Assembly: GCA_029721515.1 (NCBI GenBank)
Contig: CM056569.1
Coordinates: forward strand, 12,750,507-12,814,506
Source of the DNA: Synanceia verrucosa
Taxonomy: Eukaryota > Chordata > Actinopteri > Perciformes > Synanceiidae
Direction: 5' to 3'
Length of the DNA: 64,000 bases
Each line of letters begins with the position of its first letter. Positions within the stretch are counted from its first letter, which is position 1. Below the pieces are notes generated by a model. That model was given only the letters and a program-made list of their open reading frames with translations. It had not been told where the DNA came from and did not search any database. This document shows positions 22,501-32,722 of the stretch, piece by piece. Both the position numbers and the translations under genes were made by a program.

Positions 22501-25500
22501 TGTGACAGTTTAACGCCATCTGTCCATCCAGCTCCAGCATGTCCATCTTGGTGAACCCGCCCGGGCCCAGTGGTCCTCCTCCGGCCATACCCATCCCTCC
22601 ATCCGCCCCTCCCTCTGTTTCAATGATGATGCCACGTTGCTTGTCAGCGCGGTAACGCTTGCGAACGTACTTGTAGAACAGCAGGCGGCGGTCGGCCACC
22701 CAGGCTTGGACCACGCACAGCGGAAAGAAGAGGAAGGTCAGCACTGCCTCCCATACCTAGAGTAGAGAAGAGACAGGAGTCATCAGCTTCACTTTCTCTC
22801 TACAGGAACCAACTTTCATGTCTGTCAGAGCTCACCTCCACCTCTCCAGGGGAAAAGACACTCAGGATGAGGTAAAGCCAGATGTAGGCGAAGATACTCC
22901 AGGCTGCTGTGACGAAGAACACCCGAAGATGTTTAATTTTGCGCGTCTCTCCATCAGGAACCACGTAAACACAGAGGGCGATGATAATGAACATGTTGAA
23001 GGCAGCGCTGCCCACGATGGTGCTGGGACCCAGAGCACCGGCCTCGAAACCATGACCACACACCTATCAGTGGAGTGAAAATCAGATTACCGTGTTCCCA
23101 TTACATTCTGTATCAGCTAATCTAATGTGTGGCCTAACCATCCGGCTCATATTGTGCTCACCTCAATAACCGATAGCAGTATCTCGGGAGCACTAGAACC
23201 CAGGGCCATTAAAGTGAGATTAGAAACAGTCTCATTCCAGATCCTGACCGTGGCGGTGGTGGTTTCACCGTTTGGCCGCTTTATAGTGATTTCCTTCTCC
23301 TGGGAGGTTATAACCTAGAAAGGAGAAGAGATGAGTGGTGAAGCATGGGCAAGGAAAGTAGAAGTTTCACCAAATGGACAAGACAAAAAGGAAAGCAAAG
23401 AAAAAAGAAAGAAGAGGAAGAACCAAGGGGAAATGAAAGGAAAGTGATAAGAAAGAAGGAGGAGTTGAAAAGAAAACATATATATTTATATAGTACAACT
23501 GTATATACACTTACACTCACCTGTTCAATTGGTTTATAACACAAATAGCTAATCAGACAATCACATGGCCTCAACTCAATGCATTTAGGCATGTAGATGT
23601 GGTCAAGATGTCAATATGGACCAAAATCTCTGAGGAATGTTTCCAACACCTCGTTGAAAGTACGGCATTAAAAATTAAGGCATTTCTGAAGGCAAAAGTG
23701 GTCCAACCTTTTACTAGCAATGGGTACCTAATTAAGTGGCCAGTGAGTTTTTCCACAGTGTGTGTTTGTAAAAAACAGAGGGTGTCATATCAAGTACAGA
23801 TTGTTAAGTCCTCTGAGGGAAAATTTGTGCAATTTGTGATACTGAGCTATACAAATAAATTGACTTGAGTGTATATACAGTATATACTGAATATAACAGT
23901 ACATACACTATATTGCCAAAAGTATTCGCTCACCCATCCAAATAATCAGAATCAGTTGTTCCAATCACTTCCATGGCCACAGGTGTATAAAATCAAGCAG
24001 CTTGGCATGCAGACTGCTTTTACAAACATTTGTGAAAGAATGGGTCGCTCTCAGGAGCTCAGTGAATTCCAGCGTGGAACTGTGATAGGATGCCACCTGT
24101 GTAACAGATCCAGTTGTGAAATTTCCTCACTCCTAAATATTCCACAGTCAACTGTCAGCTGTATTATAAGAACGTGGAAGTGTTTGGGAACGACAACAAC
24201 TCAGCTACAAAGTGGTAGACCACATAAACTGACGGAGCGGTGTCAGTGGATGCTGAGGCGCATAGTGATAAGAGGTCACCAACTTTCTGCAGAGTCAATC
24301 GGTACAGACCTCTAAACTTCATGTGGCCTTCAGATTAGCTCAAGAACAGTGCACAGAGAGCTTCATGGAATGGGTTTCCATGGCCGAGCAGCTGCATCCA
24401 AGCCATACATCACCAAGTGCAATGCAAAGCGTCGGATGCAGTGGTGTAAAGCACGCCACTACTGGACTCTAGAGCAGTGGAGACGTGTTCTCTGGAGTGA
24501 CGAATCACGCTTCTCCATCTGGCAATCTGATGGACGAGTCTGGGTTTGGTGGTTGCCAGGAGAATGATACTTGTCGGACTGCATTGTGCCAAGTGTAAAG
24601 TCTGGTGGAGGGGGGATTATGGTGTGGGGTTGTTTTTCAGGAGCTGGGCTTGGCCCCTTAGTTCCAGTGAAAGGAACTCTGAATGCTTCAGCATACCAAG
24701 ACATTTTGGACAATTCCATGCTCCAAACTTTGTGGGAACAGTTTGGAGCTGGTCCCTTCCTCTTCCAACATGACTGTGCACCAGTGCACAAAGCAAGGTC
24801 CATAAAGACATGGATGACAGAGTCTGGTGTGGATGAACTTGACTGGCCTGCACAGAGTCCTGACCTGATAGAACACCTTTGGGATGAATTAGAGCAGAGA
24901 CTGAGAGCCAGGTCTTCTCGTCATCAGTGTGTGACCTCACAAATACGCTTCTGGAAGAATGGTTAAAAATTCCCATAAACACACTCCTAAACCTTGTGGA
25001 CAGCCTTCCCAGAAGAGTTGAAGCTGTTATAGCTGTAAAGGATGGACTGACGTCATATTGATCCCTATGGATTAGGAATGGAATGTCACTTAAGGTCATA
25101 TGTGAGTCAAGGCAGGTGAGCAAATACTTTTGGCAATATAGTGTATCTCAACTGCAAAACAACCACATGGTCCTGCTTACCTCTATAGAAGACATGAACC
25201 GGTCCGCTATAATGCTCATGCCCAGGAACATATAGATGAGTGCTACGAAGTAAACAATAGCCCGCGCCACTTTATCGCCTACTGAGGGGTTCTGGGGGTT
25301 CCAGACGGGCAGTACCACTCCTGAAATGTTAAAAAAAATAAAAGAAATAAAGAGTTATGCAGCAGAGAATCACAATAAATATTTGTTTTGAACAATTTTG
25401 TGTCATAACCTCACAAATCACTATTTCTAATCATATAGGCACTAGGTGGGCATTTAGGAAAAAAACTGATGAGGAATTATTAGGAGACATTTTCCATATG

Positions 25501-26545
25501 ACCATATTTTCTTGTGAAAGTTATTGAAATAGGTCAGCGTGGTAAAATTGGCACAATCAGTTGATAACTCACTAGTGGTAAAGTTGGACTGCAGGATGAA
25601 ACACCGTCACCATGGTGTGGCGTTCCTGGGGTGGAAGTGTTATGAATATTTTGCTGACAATGTTCAACTCAAACTCTGCATCAGCAAATAAATTTATTTC
25701 CTGCTATTTGCAGAGTCTCTGGACAGGTTGGTTCCACAGAATGAGCTGGCAAAATATGCCGCAAATAATGCCAGGAGGTTATTTATAGGCTACTTTAGGA
25801 ATGAAGAAGTCCTTAGACTGATATGCTGGTACCATAATAGAAATAGCCTATACAATAGGCAGTTAAGCTGCACTGTAGCAAAGTATGTTATATATAATAT
25901 GATAATGAACAGTGACTGTTTTAAAGTGTGTAAACACATTCAAGAACCCAGAATAGAACAATGAAAATGAGCATATAGCTCCTCTTTAAAATTATAATTA
26001 TTGTAGATTTATCATATTATTATAGGAAGTCACCAAAGGGTTAGCATGGCTAGATATAAAGTTGATATGGTCTATTTTTTTGCTTCTATATGATACTGGC
26101 CATTAACACTGATCAAAATTACACATGTATACTGTAAATGAGCCAGTCTGAGTGGAGGAAAGGTGTGTGAACATATATTTAAGATCACAGGTGGTTAGTT
26201 CAGCTGTGATAAAGGCTGGTGACTTCAGTAGCTTACATGGCAGGGACACAGAAAAGTAGAGGCTTAAATTGCTCTTCTGCTTAACCCTTTCAATAAGCTT
26301 CACTTACTGTAAGAGTTAAAGGAAGACATCTATCAGAGGTAATCTTGCTAATCTCTCTTTGTTCTGAACAACCCACCTTCCTGACAGGGGTCTCCACTTG
26401 CTGAACAGTTTTTCCCAGGTGAGTCTGCTTGCACCGAACCGGGACAAGACAAGAAGAGAAAGGCGGTGAGGAGGAAGAAGATGAGGGGTGAGGAGAGGCG
26501 GCAGCTGAGAGGGGATGGAGGCACAGACATGGCTGCTGGAGCCAT
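16320..26545 (-). CDS. slc8a: Sodium/calcium exchanger (NCX, SLC8A family), N-terminal ten coding exons, gene continues off the left edge
   Basis: This plasma-membrane antiporter exchanges about three Na+ for one Ca2+ and clears cytosolic Ca2+. Coding exons are 26545-26377, 25320-25181, 23314-23162, 23063-22836, 22756-22352, 20153-20043, 19971-19819, 17914-17818, 17640-17449 and 16512-16320 (1841 nt, 613 codons plus 2 nt); all have AG/GT borders and compatible phases. Predicted order: signal peptide (about residues 15-40), TM1 (about 75-100), alpha-1 repeat (about 135-190), TM4, TM5 (about 231-251), XIP (253-272), CBD1 (about 420-549), CBD2 start (550 on). CBD1 calcium ligands equivalent to NCX1 E385, D421, D446, D447, I449, E451, E454 and D498-500 are all present (E432, D468, D493, D494, I496, E498, E501, D545-547). 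The second CBD2 half and alpha-2 domain are absent from the window. Family assignment is near certain. The paralogue (NCX1-like or fish-specific NCX4-like, less likely NCX2/3) is not resolved. Confidence 0.96.
17056..17230. repeat. Dispersed repeat, copy 2, in slc8a intron 9
   Basis: It shares CCTTGTGCCAGCATTTTG and TTTTGCTCTCTGATTGCGAC followed by CGTCTCCACTTCCTGCTT with the copy at 1.6-1.9 kb. It is shorter by an internal deletion and lies between slc8a exons 9 and 10. Confidence 0.6.
17449..17640 (-). CDS. slc8a: slc8a coding exon 9: CBD1 calcium-site core
   Basis: 192 nt, phase 1 to 1. It encodes ITVGVIDDDIFEEDEYFYVH and ends TVTIYDDDHAG. The two acidic clusters supply eight of the ten CBD1 Ca2+ ligands (D493, D494, I496, E498, E501, D545-547). 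The variable loop between them (VVGYPEIGTAPLDASATPKA) has the same length as in NCX1 but is unrelated in sequence, and should help identify the paralogue. Confidence 0.97.
17818..17914 (-). CDS. slc8a: slc8a coding exon 8: CBD1, D421-equivalent strand
   Basis: 97 nt, phase 0 to 1. It encodes VDYRTEDGTANAGSDYEFAE followed by GTLLFKPGETLK, the Calx-beta signature. D468 is equivalent to Ca2+ ligand D421 of NCX1. The acceptor is CCCCCCAG. The donor is G|GTAAAA, with the next residue (E486) split across the junction. Confidence 0.96.
17915..19818. other. slc8a: slc8a intron 7
   Basis: 1904 bp between exons 7 and 8, AT-rich. It contains one plus-strand frame at 18996-19379 (127 codons) without recognisable motifs. 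No repeat family was identified. Confidence 0.7.
19819..19971 (-). CDS. slc8a: slc8a coding exon 7: first strands of CBD1
   Basis: 51 codons, phase 0 to 0, running from VVSSHETQAQEDDP to RRGGDSGVTVK. It contains YQCFENCGSLKLTV, where E432 corresponds to the CBD1 Ca2+ ligand E385 of NCX1. The segment before FDPPLYQ is shorter and more divergent than in NCX1. The donor is AAG|GTGTGT. Confidence 0.95.
20043..20153 (-). CDS. slc8a: slc8a coding exon 6: loop helix before CBD1
   Basis: 37 codons, phase 0 to 0: VLMQQQKSRAFYRIQATRMM followed by IGAGNILKKHAADQARK. This matches the highly conserved linker leading to CBD1 in all vertebrate NCX proteins. The donor is the weaker GTGAAG. The following intron is only 71 bp. 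Confidence 0.96.
20154..22351. other. slc8a: slc8a intron 5
   Basis: 2198 bp between exons 5 and 6. Short plus-strand frames (for example 21805-22164) lack motifs. Several GCTAGCT/AGCTAAGCTAA-like stretches near 22190-22215 look like repeat remains but cannot be assigned. Confidence 0.7.
22352..22756 (-). CDS. slc8a: slc8a coding exon 5: TM5, XIP autoinhibitory segment, start of the big cytoplasmic loop
   Basis: 135 codons, phase 0 to 0. TM5 (VWEAVLTFLFFPLCVVQAWV) runs into the XIP segment RRLLFYKYVRKRYRADKQRG (residues 253-272), which mediates Na+-dependent inactivation and PIP2 control in NCX1. A Gly/Met-rich stretch follows (about 278-325, with GGMGMAGGGPLGPGG), then an acidic part and the conserved LKDLKQRHPDKDMEQLIEMA helix. 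The NCX1 equivalent of the Gly/Met stretch has different composition. TM5 carries Q247 where human NCX1 has F. Confidence 0.96.
22836..23063 (-). CDS. slc8a: slc8a coding exon 4: second half of alpha-1 repeat, TM4
   Basis: 76 codons, phase 0 to 0. It starts VCGHGFEAGALGPSTIVGSA and contains the conserved GSAAFNMF (N177, equivalent to NCX1 N143). It continues through CVYVVPDGETRKIKHLRVFF into the next helix and ends SPGEVE. The flanking introns are very short, 98 bp before and 79 bp after. Confidence 0.97.
23162..23314 (-). CDS. slc8a: slc8a coding exon 3: cytoplasmic loop and first half of alpha-1 repeat
   Basis: 51 codons, phase 0 to 0. The loop VITSQEKEITIKRPNGETTT is followed by the alpha-1 helix NLTLMALGSSAPEILLSVIE. 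E147 is the counterpart of the NCX1 alpha-1 glutamate E113, which takes part in ion binding. The exon border falls inside the alpha-1 repeat, between SVIE and VCGH. Confidence 0.97.
23805..23868. repeat. 3' tail fragment of a dispersed repeat
   Basis: TCCTCTGAGGGAAAATTTGT, then GATACTGAGCTATACAAATAA and ATTGACTTGA. The same tail occurs at about 41000-41055. It directly precedes the Tc1 relic. Confidence 0.5.
23906..25143 (+). mobile_element. Tc1-type DNA transposon relic in slc8a intron 2
   Basis: The ends are 29-bp inverted repeats starting CACTATATTGCCAAAAGTAT (23906-23934 and 25115-25143) with one mismatch. They are flanked by TA at 23904-23905 and 25144-25145, the Tc1/mariner target duplication. 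The 1238-bp length is typical of the family. The internal transposase is on the plus strand, opposite to slc8a. The right end lies 35 bp inside the intron from the exon 2 donor. Confidence 0.95.
24040..25061 (+). pseudogene. Tc1-like transposase, inactivated
   Basis: The reading frame starts MGRSQELSEFQRGTVIG, with the paired helix-turn-helix DNA-binding region (STVSCIIRTW, then GRPHKLTER). The catalytic D positions are in LWSDESRF and FQHDCAPVHKA, and the E in IEHLWDELE. It is broken by an in-frame TAA at about 24313, a TGA at about 24567 (CGA to TGA-type decay), loss of two codons in the SPDL-IEHLW motif, and a frameshift near 24920. A tail frame resumes and ends at 25061. It cannot encode an active enzyme. 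Confidence 0.92.
25181..25320 (-). CDS. slc8a: slc8a coding exon 2: end of N-terminus and TM1
   Basis: 140 nt, phase 1 to phase 0, with acceptor ATTTCAG and donor GAG|GTAAGC. The translation begins VVLPVWNPQNPSVGDKVARA, continues through the TM1 helix (YFVALIYMFLGMSIIADRFM) and ends at MSSIE. It agrees closely with NCX1 over the same region. The intron after it (23315-25180) carries a Tc1 relic whose end is only 35 bp from this donor. Confidence 0.96.
26377..26545 (-). CDS. slc8a: slc8a coding exon 1: signal peptide and extracellular N-terminus
   Basis: The exon encodes 56 codons plus one base, from MAPAAMSVPP to a phase-1 donor (GGAAG|GTGGGT). Residues about 15-40 form a hydrophobic segment ending SVQADS, typical of the cleaved NCX signal peptide. 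The mature start has an N-C-S sequon at residue 46 and cysteines at 47 and 54, matching the paired cysteines before the first membrane segment in NCX1. I chose the first ATG. A second ATG at codon 6 is possible and would leave the signal peptide intact. Confidence 0.88.
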
Positions 26546-26624
26546 CTCTGCCGATGCACTCAGGCCGTCGCTGGACTCTACTGACTTCTACTGGGTCTGC
26601 ACAGCGTGGTGTGACGTCCAAATC
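26546..26624 (-). other. slc8a: 5' untranslated part of the first coding exon
   Basis: A pyrimidine-rich acceptor reading TTTCTTAAG (minus strand) ends at 26625. The 79 bases from there to the ATG at 26545 would be 5' UTR. An acceptor upstream of the start codon implies at least one further non-coding exon to the right, as in mammalian SLC8A genes. Confidence 0.6.
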
Positions 26625-29591
26625 CTTAAGAAATAGACAGAAAAAGAGAGGTCATTCAACTCTCTCATGAACTATTCCTGTTGCTTTAATTGTATTCATT
26701 ATTAAAAACACCTTCTACTGCTTTTAAATCAACTCAAGTGTCTTTAATTACAGCATGTAGAAAGTGGTAAAACTTGAAGTTAATAGCAAAAGGTGAGAAA
26801 GAGCAGCTGCAGCAAAAAAAAAGTGACTTAAAATAACATTTTTCATTTTTTACTCGAAGTCAGTAGAAGGTGGTTGCAAAGTGTTTTATACACAGGTAGA
26901 TTGAAATGCAGAAGTAATAAAAGGAATAATGAAAGGTCATTTCAGTACATAAAGCAAGGCTAATGAAAAAAGGGTCTGTGGAAATACCGTGAAGGATGAT
27001 GTACTTGTAGCCGGCATCTGTAATAAAATTAAAATAATGAAGTCTATAATAAAGCTGAAGTAGCCGGCCTGAGCTCCTAAGGAGCCAAGATGAAAAAAAA
27101 AGAAGTAATCAATCGCCTCTTGTTTTTAATCTGGACGGTAGAACAATCTGGTTTTAGCGGCTCCACAGAGAGTAGCCACACAGCACTCCATTTGTTATAC
27201 GGACTGCACATCTATGGGATTGTTTTCTTTTAGGCAGTGGAAATCTTTCAGCCCTTTAATGTGAACACAGCGCTCTTTGTTGTCACAGATTTAATCAAGG
27301 CTTTTTTATTCAGGGAGGATCAATCACTATGGATAAATGACAAATGTGGTGAATTCATTTATGCTTTTAAACGAACAGTCATATATTGATAGAAATACTT
27401 CTCTTGGAGAGTGGAAGGACTTACAACCACACCTTTATCAGGTCGTAATGTGTCATCAGTGTGTTTACAGTTTGTTGCGTTGCCCCCGAGTGATCGAAAA
27501 ATCTATCACATTTTCTATTTCAACCTGAGAGCCATGGAGGAAGTGCTGCCTGAGAGGTTATGCTCAGGGCAAAACTTCGTCACCCTCTCTGCTCATAAAT
27601 CTTTTGGTGTGAGCACACAGTGAAGGGCAAAATGTTCAAACTTTGATGACTCTGGTGTGAACAGTATGGACGTGTTATTTAGCACAGCTTTACAAGTAGG
27701 TGGACAAACCAAACTTCCCGAGTGGAAACAGCGATATGTTTTCTCCAGGGGGGAGGATGTTATGAGTGAAAACGGTCATAAAAAAAGGATGAGAAACCGT
27801 TTGAACTGGCAGTGTTAGGTCAGGACAGTGAAACCAGAGGAACTGAAAGACACATAAAACACAGGGAAAATTACACCAACACAAACCACGCACAGCTGAA
27901 GCTGCTGACCTTGTACCTGTACACTCTCTCTCTAGCTGCACACACTCCACACTCAGGGTTAGTCAGCCTTGGGTGAAAAAGTGCTGACCCTGTCTTTGCA
28001 CAAACACATGCAGGCATACACACACAAAGCAACCCTCCACAACCGCAGTTAGTCATCTGTCGTGACATTAGCGGGGAGTTGCTGACCTTGTCTTCATCTA
28101 TCTTCCAGGGTCTCGCTGCTCTGACAGCAACCTGTCACTTCAATGCTCGACTCGCTTCTCTCCGCCTCCGTGACGGTCCATTCCCTGAGTCCCTCTCTTC
28201 TTTTCTGCCTTTCCTTTAATGTTCCTTTCTGCTCAGCCAGACATTAGACACCGTGCTTATATCACAGATTGCTGTATGATTTTATCTTATCAATAATTGA
28301 AACTGAAATACATCAGGTTGAAAGAGTGATCCACCAACTTAGCATTTCACTCCTATAACAATGTCAGACTCATTAAATCCAAAAGAAAAAGTATCCAAAC
28401 AGAAAAAGAAGTATCAGTTTTATTATTTCATGCATTCTTCATTTTAAAAAAATGGTGCCTACATTGCCCACAATGCAACTCGATTGCAAGAAGTTGAGAT
28501 GAACGTTTGGAAATGAGTATAAATTAGTGAGAGCAACATCTATTTCATCCTGATTTGGTGATTTGGGATGTGAACTCTAGATCAGTTTACTCATCACAAT
28601 CATAATCATCCCTCCACTGTACAAACTCAACTGTGAGACACTGATGATGCTCAAAACGCCCCCAAAATCACTCCCCGTCCTCTTTCGTCCAGACGTACTC
28701 CATCACTCAGCCCTCCACTGCTGTCTTTAAACTTGCTTCATTAAGTTTTCGTCCCCCTCACTCTTTCTCCATCTGCTCCATCTCCTCCTCCCTCTTCTAT
28801 CAGACTCCCTCCTCACCTCTTTCAGTGTATCTGTGTAAGTTAATGTCCTGTCGTCCTCCGTCTCTCTCTCTCCGCCTACACCAGACAGTCACCACTTCAC
28901 GTCTCAAGCACCACTCCACCATCCCCGGCTCGCTCTCTTTCACACCACTCATGATGGCACAAAAACAATCTTTGAAAAGATGTGCACTTATTTGCTATAC
29001 TATAAAACTTTAACTGAATCGCAACAAAAAATAGTAGGACAGGAGAGCAACTGTAAATAAAGAATTAAAATGGTTGAATATGTAGCTGTGGCGAATTTCA
29101 TATTAAGAGCTCAGTTTTGTGTCAAGATATTTCTAATACCCATAGAGGTATTTGTGCAAAAAAAAAAGTTGAGTGAGTGCAACCCTTTAATACAAATGTG
29201 CAAGGTTGCAAGACAGACAGGGAACAGGAATCAATATAAAAAGTAAAAAAGTTAGAATATTAGCTGGAAAAAGTGTCAGCTTCATTGCAAAAGGATAAAG
29301 GCTTGATAGGACCATGCATGGGATTTCTTTTTCCTACACCTGAAGACGAATAAAGCTTTATCTTGTTAATATGTTTATCCTAATAAAGTTGAACACAGTT
29401 TGACAAAAGAGATTTAATGCAACACACATTAATGGGGAAAACTTGTGAAACCAATATTATCCTTGTTGTCTTAATTAACCCAAACACTGATAGCAGTCCA
29501 CAGCCTGACTGACTATCTGTGTGTGTTCCTTCTTTCCCCGAGGCGTTCCCTTGTAGAACATGAATCACTCTGACAGACACTGTATATAAAC

Positions 29592-29594
<3 letters not shown>

Positions 29595-29624
<30 letters not shown>
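29595..29624. repeat. (AC)n microsatellite
   Basis: About 15 units. Confidence 0.95.
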
Positions 29625-29629
<5 letters not shown>

Positions 29630-30010
29630 GTACAATCCACTGACAAACAGCTGTGAAGATGTTCTGCTTTCAATCAAGCCAACAGGTGTTCACACAGTGT
29701 GTGCGCCCGTGAGTATCGAGGCAGATAATTTTATGATGGGATGATGCATGTTTAACATCTCGGCAGGTGACTGGAACATATTCATGTAACATGGGGAAAA
29801 TGAGCGAAATAAAGAGAAGAGAGGAAAAATGAAATTAAAAAGAGTTAAAGTCTGAGATGAAAGCTGATAATACTGAAGTAATAACCCTTAAGATTGTTTT
29901 AGATTATTTTGGGCAGCTTTTCTTTCAGCCATAGCCATTTCAATGTATTTACATTTCATGTAAAATAAGAATAAGAATGATTAAATTCTGAAAAATAAAA
30001 TAGGACTTCT

Positions 30011-30162
30011 GAAAAATAAGAATAAGAAGTAGAAAAACAACCAAGTGGAAAATAAGACATCATATATCCAACATATATGATGCCTTATTATTCACTATGT
30101 TGTATATATGATGTCTTAGCTTTTTCCACTTGGTTGTTTTTCTACTGATGTTCTTATTTTTA
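30011..30162. repeat. Long imperfect hairpin with arms of about 55 bp
   Basis: The left arm (30011-30067) contains AGTAGAAAAACAACCAAGTGG and AAATAAGACATCATATAT. The right arm (30104-30162) contains ATATATGATGTCTTAG, then CCACTTGGTTGTTTTTCTACT and TTCTTATTTTT. Only small indels separate the arms. The loop of about 36 bases repeats ATATATGATG. It may be a foldback element. Confidence 0.8.
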
Positions 30163-30919
30163 TATTTTTATAGGCTCTTCTTGTAATGTAGCACTATCCA
30201 TTTTGCTGATGTAACAACTCAAAGTTCACAGTTTGTGTGTCTAATAATCTTAAATTGAGCTCTTTACGTAGTAGTTTTAGAGTGGAGTCATGTGCCATTC
30301 ATGCAGAGGATTCATAGGAAACAATGCGGCATTGAGTTACTGCTAATGCAAACCTAACATTTGCTGCTGTTTCACATTAAAAGTATTCACCTTGCTGATC
30401 ACAGAGTGGATTTTATTGTGAAACAGCCACTGGGAATGCCGTGTATTAGTCACTGCAGTTCCATCAGTTATCAAAAATGCTACTACAAAACAAGACAACA
30501 GTCAATGTGGACATTTTTGACAGCAGATGAGCTTAAATACTGTAGCAGGTAATGGGTTTTCTTATTAAAACAATGTGTCCTAGCTGCACTGTGAGCAGAT
30601 AAACCTGTTGTTCTCGTTTTACGAGTCGCTGTTACCACCAGTAACCACAGGTGTCGCCAAATTAAGGATTATGATTTTACAGCCCTGGGAATAATGGGCA
30701 TAAGAATGAAAATGTCTTACCTTAAAACGATATAAAAAGAAAGACACCACAATGAACAGTACTGACTGAAAGTGATCATCTGCCTGGAGAGGCAGCAGAG
30801 GAATAAACCAGAACAACGACTTCCTGCGTCAAAACTAAATTTGGAAAATGCTAAGCATGTGCTGGAGGGACTGCAGGATGAGACAAGGCTGGACTTATTC
30901 ACACCCACTGTAAAGCACA

Positions 30920-30920
<1 letters not shown>

Positions 30921-30950
<30 letters not shown>
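30921..30950. repeat. (CA)n microsatellite
   Basis: 15 units; a shorter array (11 units) is at 31066-31087. Confidence 0.95.
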
Positions 30951-30951
<1 letters not shown>

Positions 30952-32445
30952 GCTTTGACCCAACCAGCTTATTGAAAGCAGTACAAGCACTAACCATGGT
31001 TGTTGAGTCATATCACATCAGCTGTGTTTCCCTGCTCTCTGCCCTGTTTGGCAGACATTAATCACCACACACACACACACACACACAGCAGAGGGCTAAT
31101 GTCTCTGTTAAATTACTTTTGATTCCACACATCTTCATGGCCTGAGCTAACATTCCCACTTACATTAATCCCACCCGCCTGTTTGTCTTTTTTCTCCATC
31201 CAGCCATCCTTTCACACCACCATAACAAGTCTTATGATCTAATATTGAGTAACTGGGATAAGTGCAGTGAGATCATATCGCTGTTTTCAGTGCAAATCAC
31301 CTGTGACTCCCTGAGGAAAGAGTGAGTTGTAATATGTCTGTGCCCTCCAGATAAAGGCATTTTAAATAACTGCAACACAATAGTGCTTGGGTCTGGATTT
31401 ATATACTCTCTGAGAACCACAAGTATATTCTTTTATTGCTTTCTGCATGTTACTCCACTGGGACACTTTTCAGTTTTCAGTCGTAGAGATGGCTGCTTCA
31501 AATGGTCCATTTCCAATGAACGGCAGTGAAAAAGGAATTAGAGTGCATTTTAAGGATCTCATTGGAAGCACAAATGGAAGATGAGATAAGATAGCATTTT
31601 ATTTATCCTGAGGGACATGGTGCTACTGGCTCCCACTATAGTGAAATACAGCCTGAGATCCTGGTTGATCTTTGACCTGGAGGAGGAGGTCAGGCTCTTT
31701 TCATCATCATTTAAATCAGAATATGGCGCTCGCTCTTTCCCTCTCTATCTCCTCCATCCTCCCTGCCCCCATCTGTCTCTCTATCTTCCAGCCCCTCCAT
31801 CCCTTCTGGTCTAACTCCTTGTCCTCTCTCCACTAGCTCCCTCTTTCCGTCCATCGCTAACAAAGTTATTATCTCTCCTCCACAGAGAGTGAACAAGATG
31901 AAGCCAGTGTGACTGATCTTGGTCATATCTTTAGTGTGTGTGTGTGTATGTGTGCTGACTCTCCCCTGCAACTTAACTGGTGTGTAACCAATTGTTTGGT
32001 GTGAGTGTGTGCACGGTTTGTGTGTGAAGGCGAATGTGCATGCGTGGTTGATCGTTGGTTGTAGCCGTGGAAGCTCCAGGCTCAGAGGGGGGTTTGGTGG
32101 TGGTGAGGCAAACCCAGGACGGAGCTGTTATTGTGGTGGGGAGCAGTGGTGCTGGCTGCCTGTGATACACAGAGCTTGGATACTTGAGTAAGACAGAGAT
32201 TAGAGGAGAGATGAAGAGAGGAGGATGATGCAACAGAGAGAGGGGGGAGGTAGTGGGAAAAAATAAATGAAAGCGGCTGAGATAAAACCCAAGAAAACCA
32301 GGGAGGAGATGCTCAAAGATAACGAAAGAGGTAGAGAGAGAGAGGCAATGCTTGTGTGTGTGAGTGAGTGAGTGTGTGTGTGGCGCTGGGATTACAGCTA
32401 TCGAGCGGCTGAAGAGCTGATGAGATGCGTAATTAGGCAGATTTA

Positions 32446-32576
32446 AAGGCGATAGCGAACGCGCCCCACTGGGCCGTGGATACAGCTGTCCAAGCATGTT
32501 AGAGAGCGCTGCAAAGTGCCGCCCATACTCTGGAGCACAGTGTAGATTCAAGGCGATGGCGAACGCGACCCAGTGG
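32446..32576. repeat. CpG-bearing direct repeat, two units 104 bp apart
   Basis: AAGGCGATAGCGAACGCG at 32446 recurs as AAGGCGATGGCGAACGCG at 32550, each followed by CCCA(C/G)TGG-like sequence. CpGs are otherwise rare around here, so their retention stands out. No open frame or splice pattern explains the block. Confidence 0.7.
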
Positions 32577-32654
32577 AACGAGAAGAAAGACATTCAGGGA
32601 TGGCCGTCCCCTCCAAATGCACACGAATGTTGCACATGCATCAGTGAGCTTCTA

Positions 32655-32656
<2 letters not shown>

Positions 32657-32719
<63 letters not shown>
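32657..32719. repeat. (TG)n microsatellite
   Basis: About 31 units, just right of the CpG-bearing direct repeat. Confidence 0.97.
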
Positions 32720-32722
<3 letters not shown>

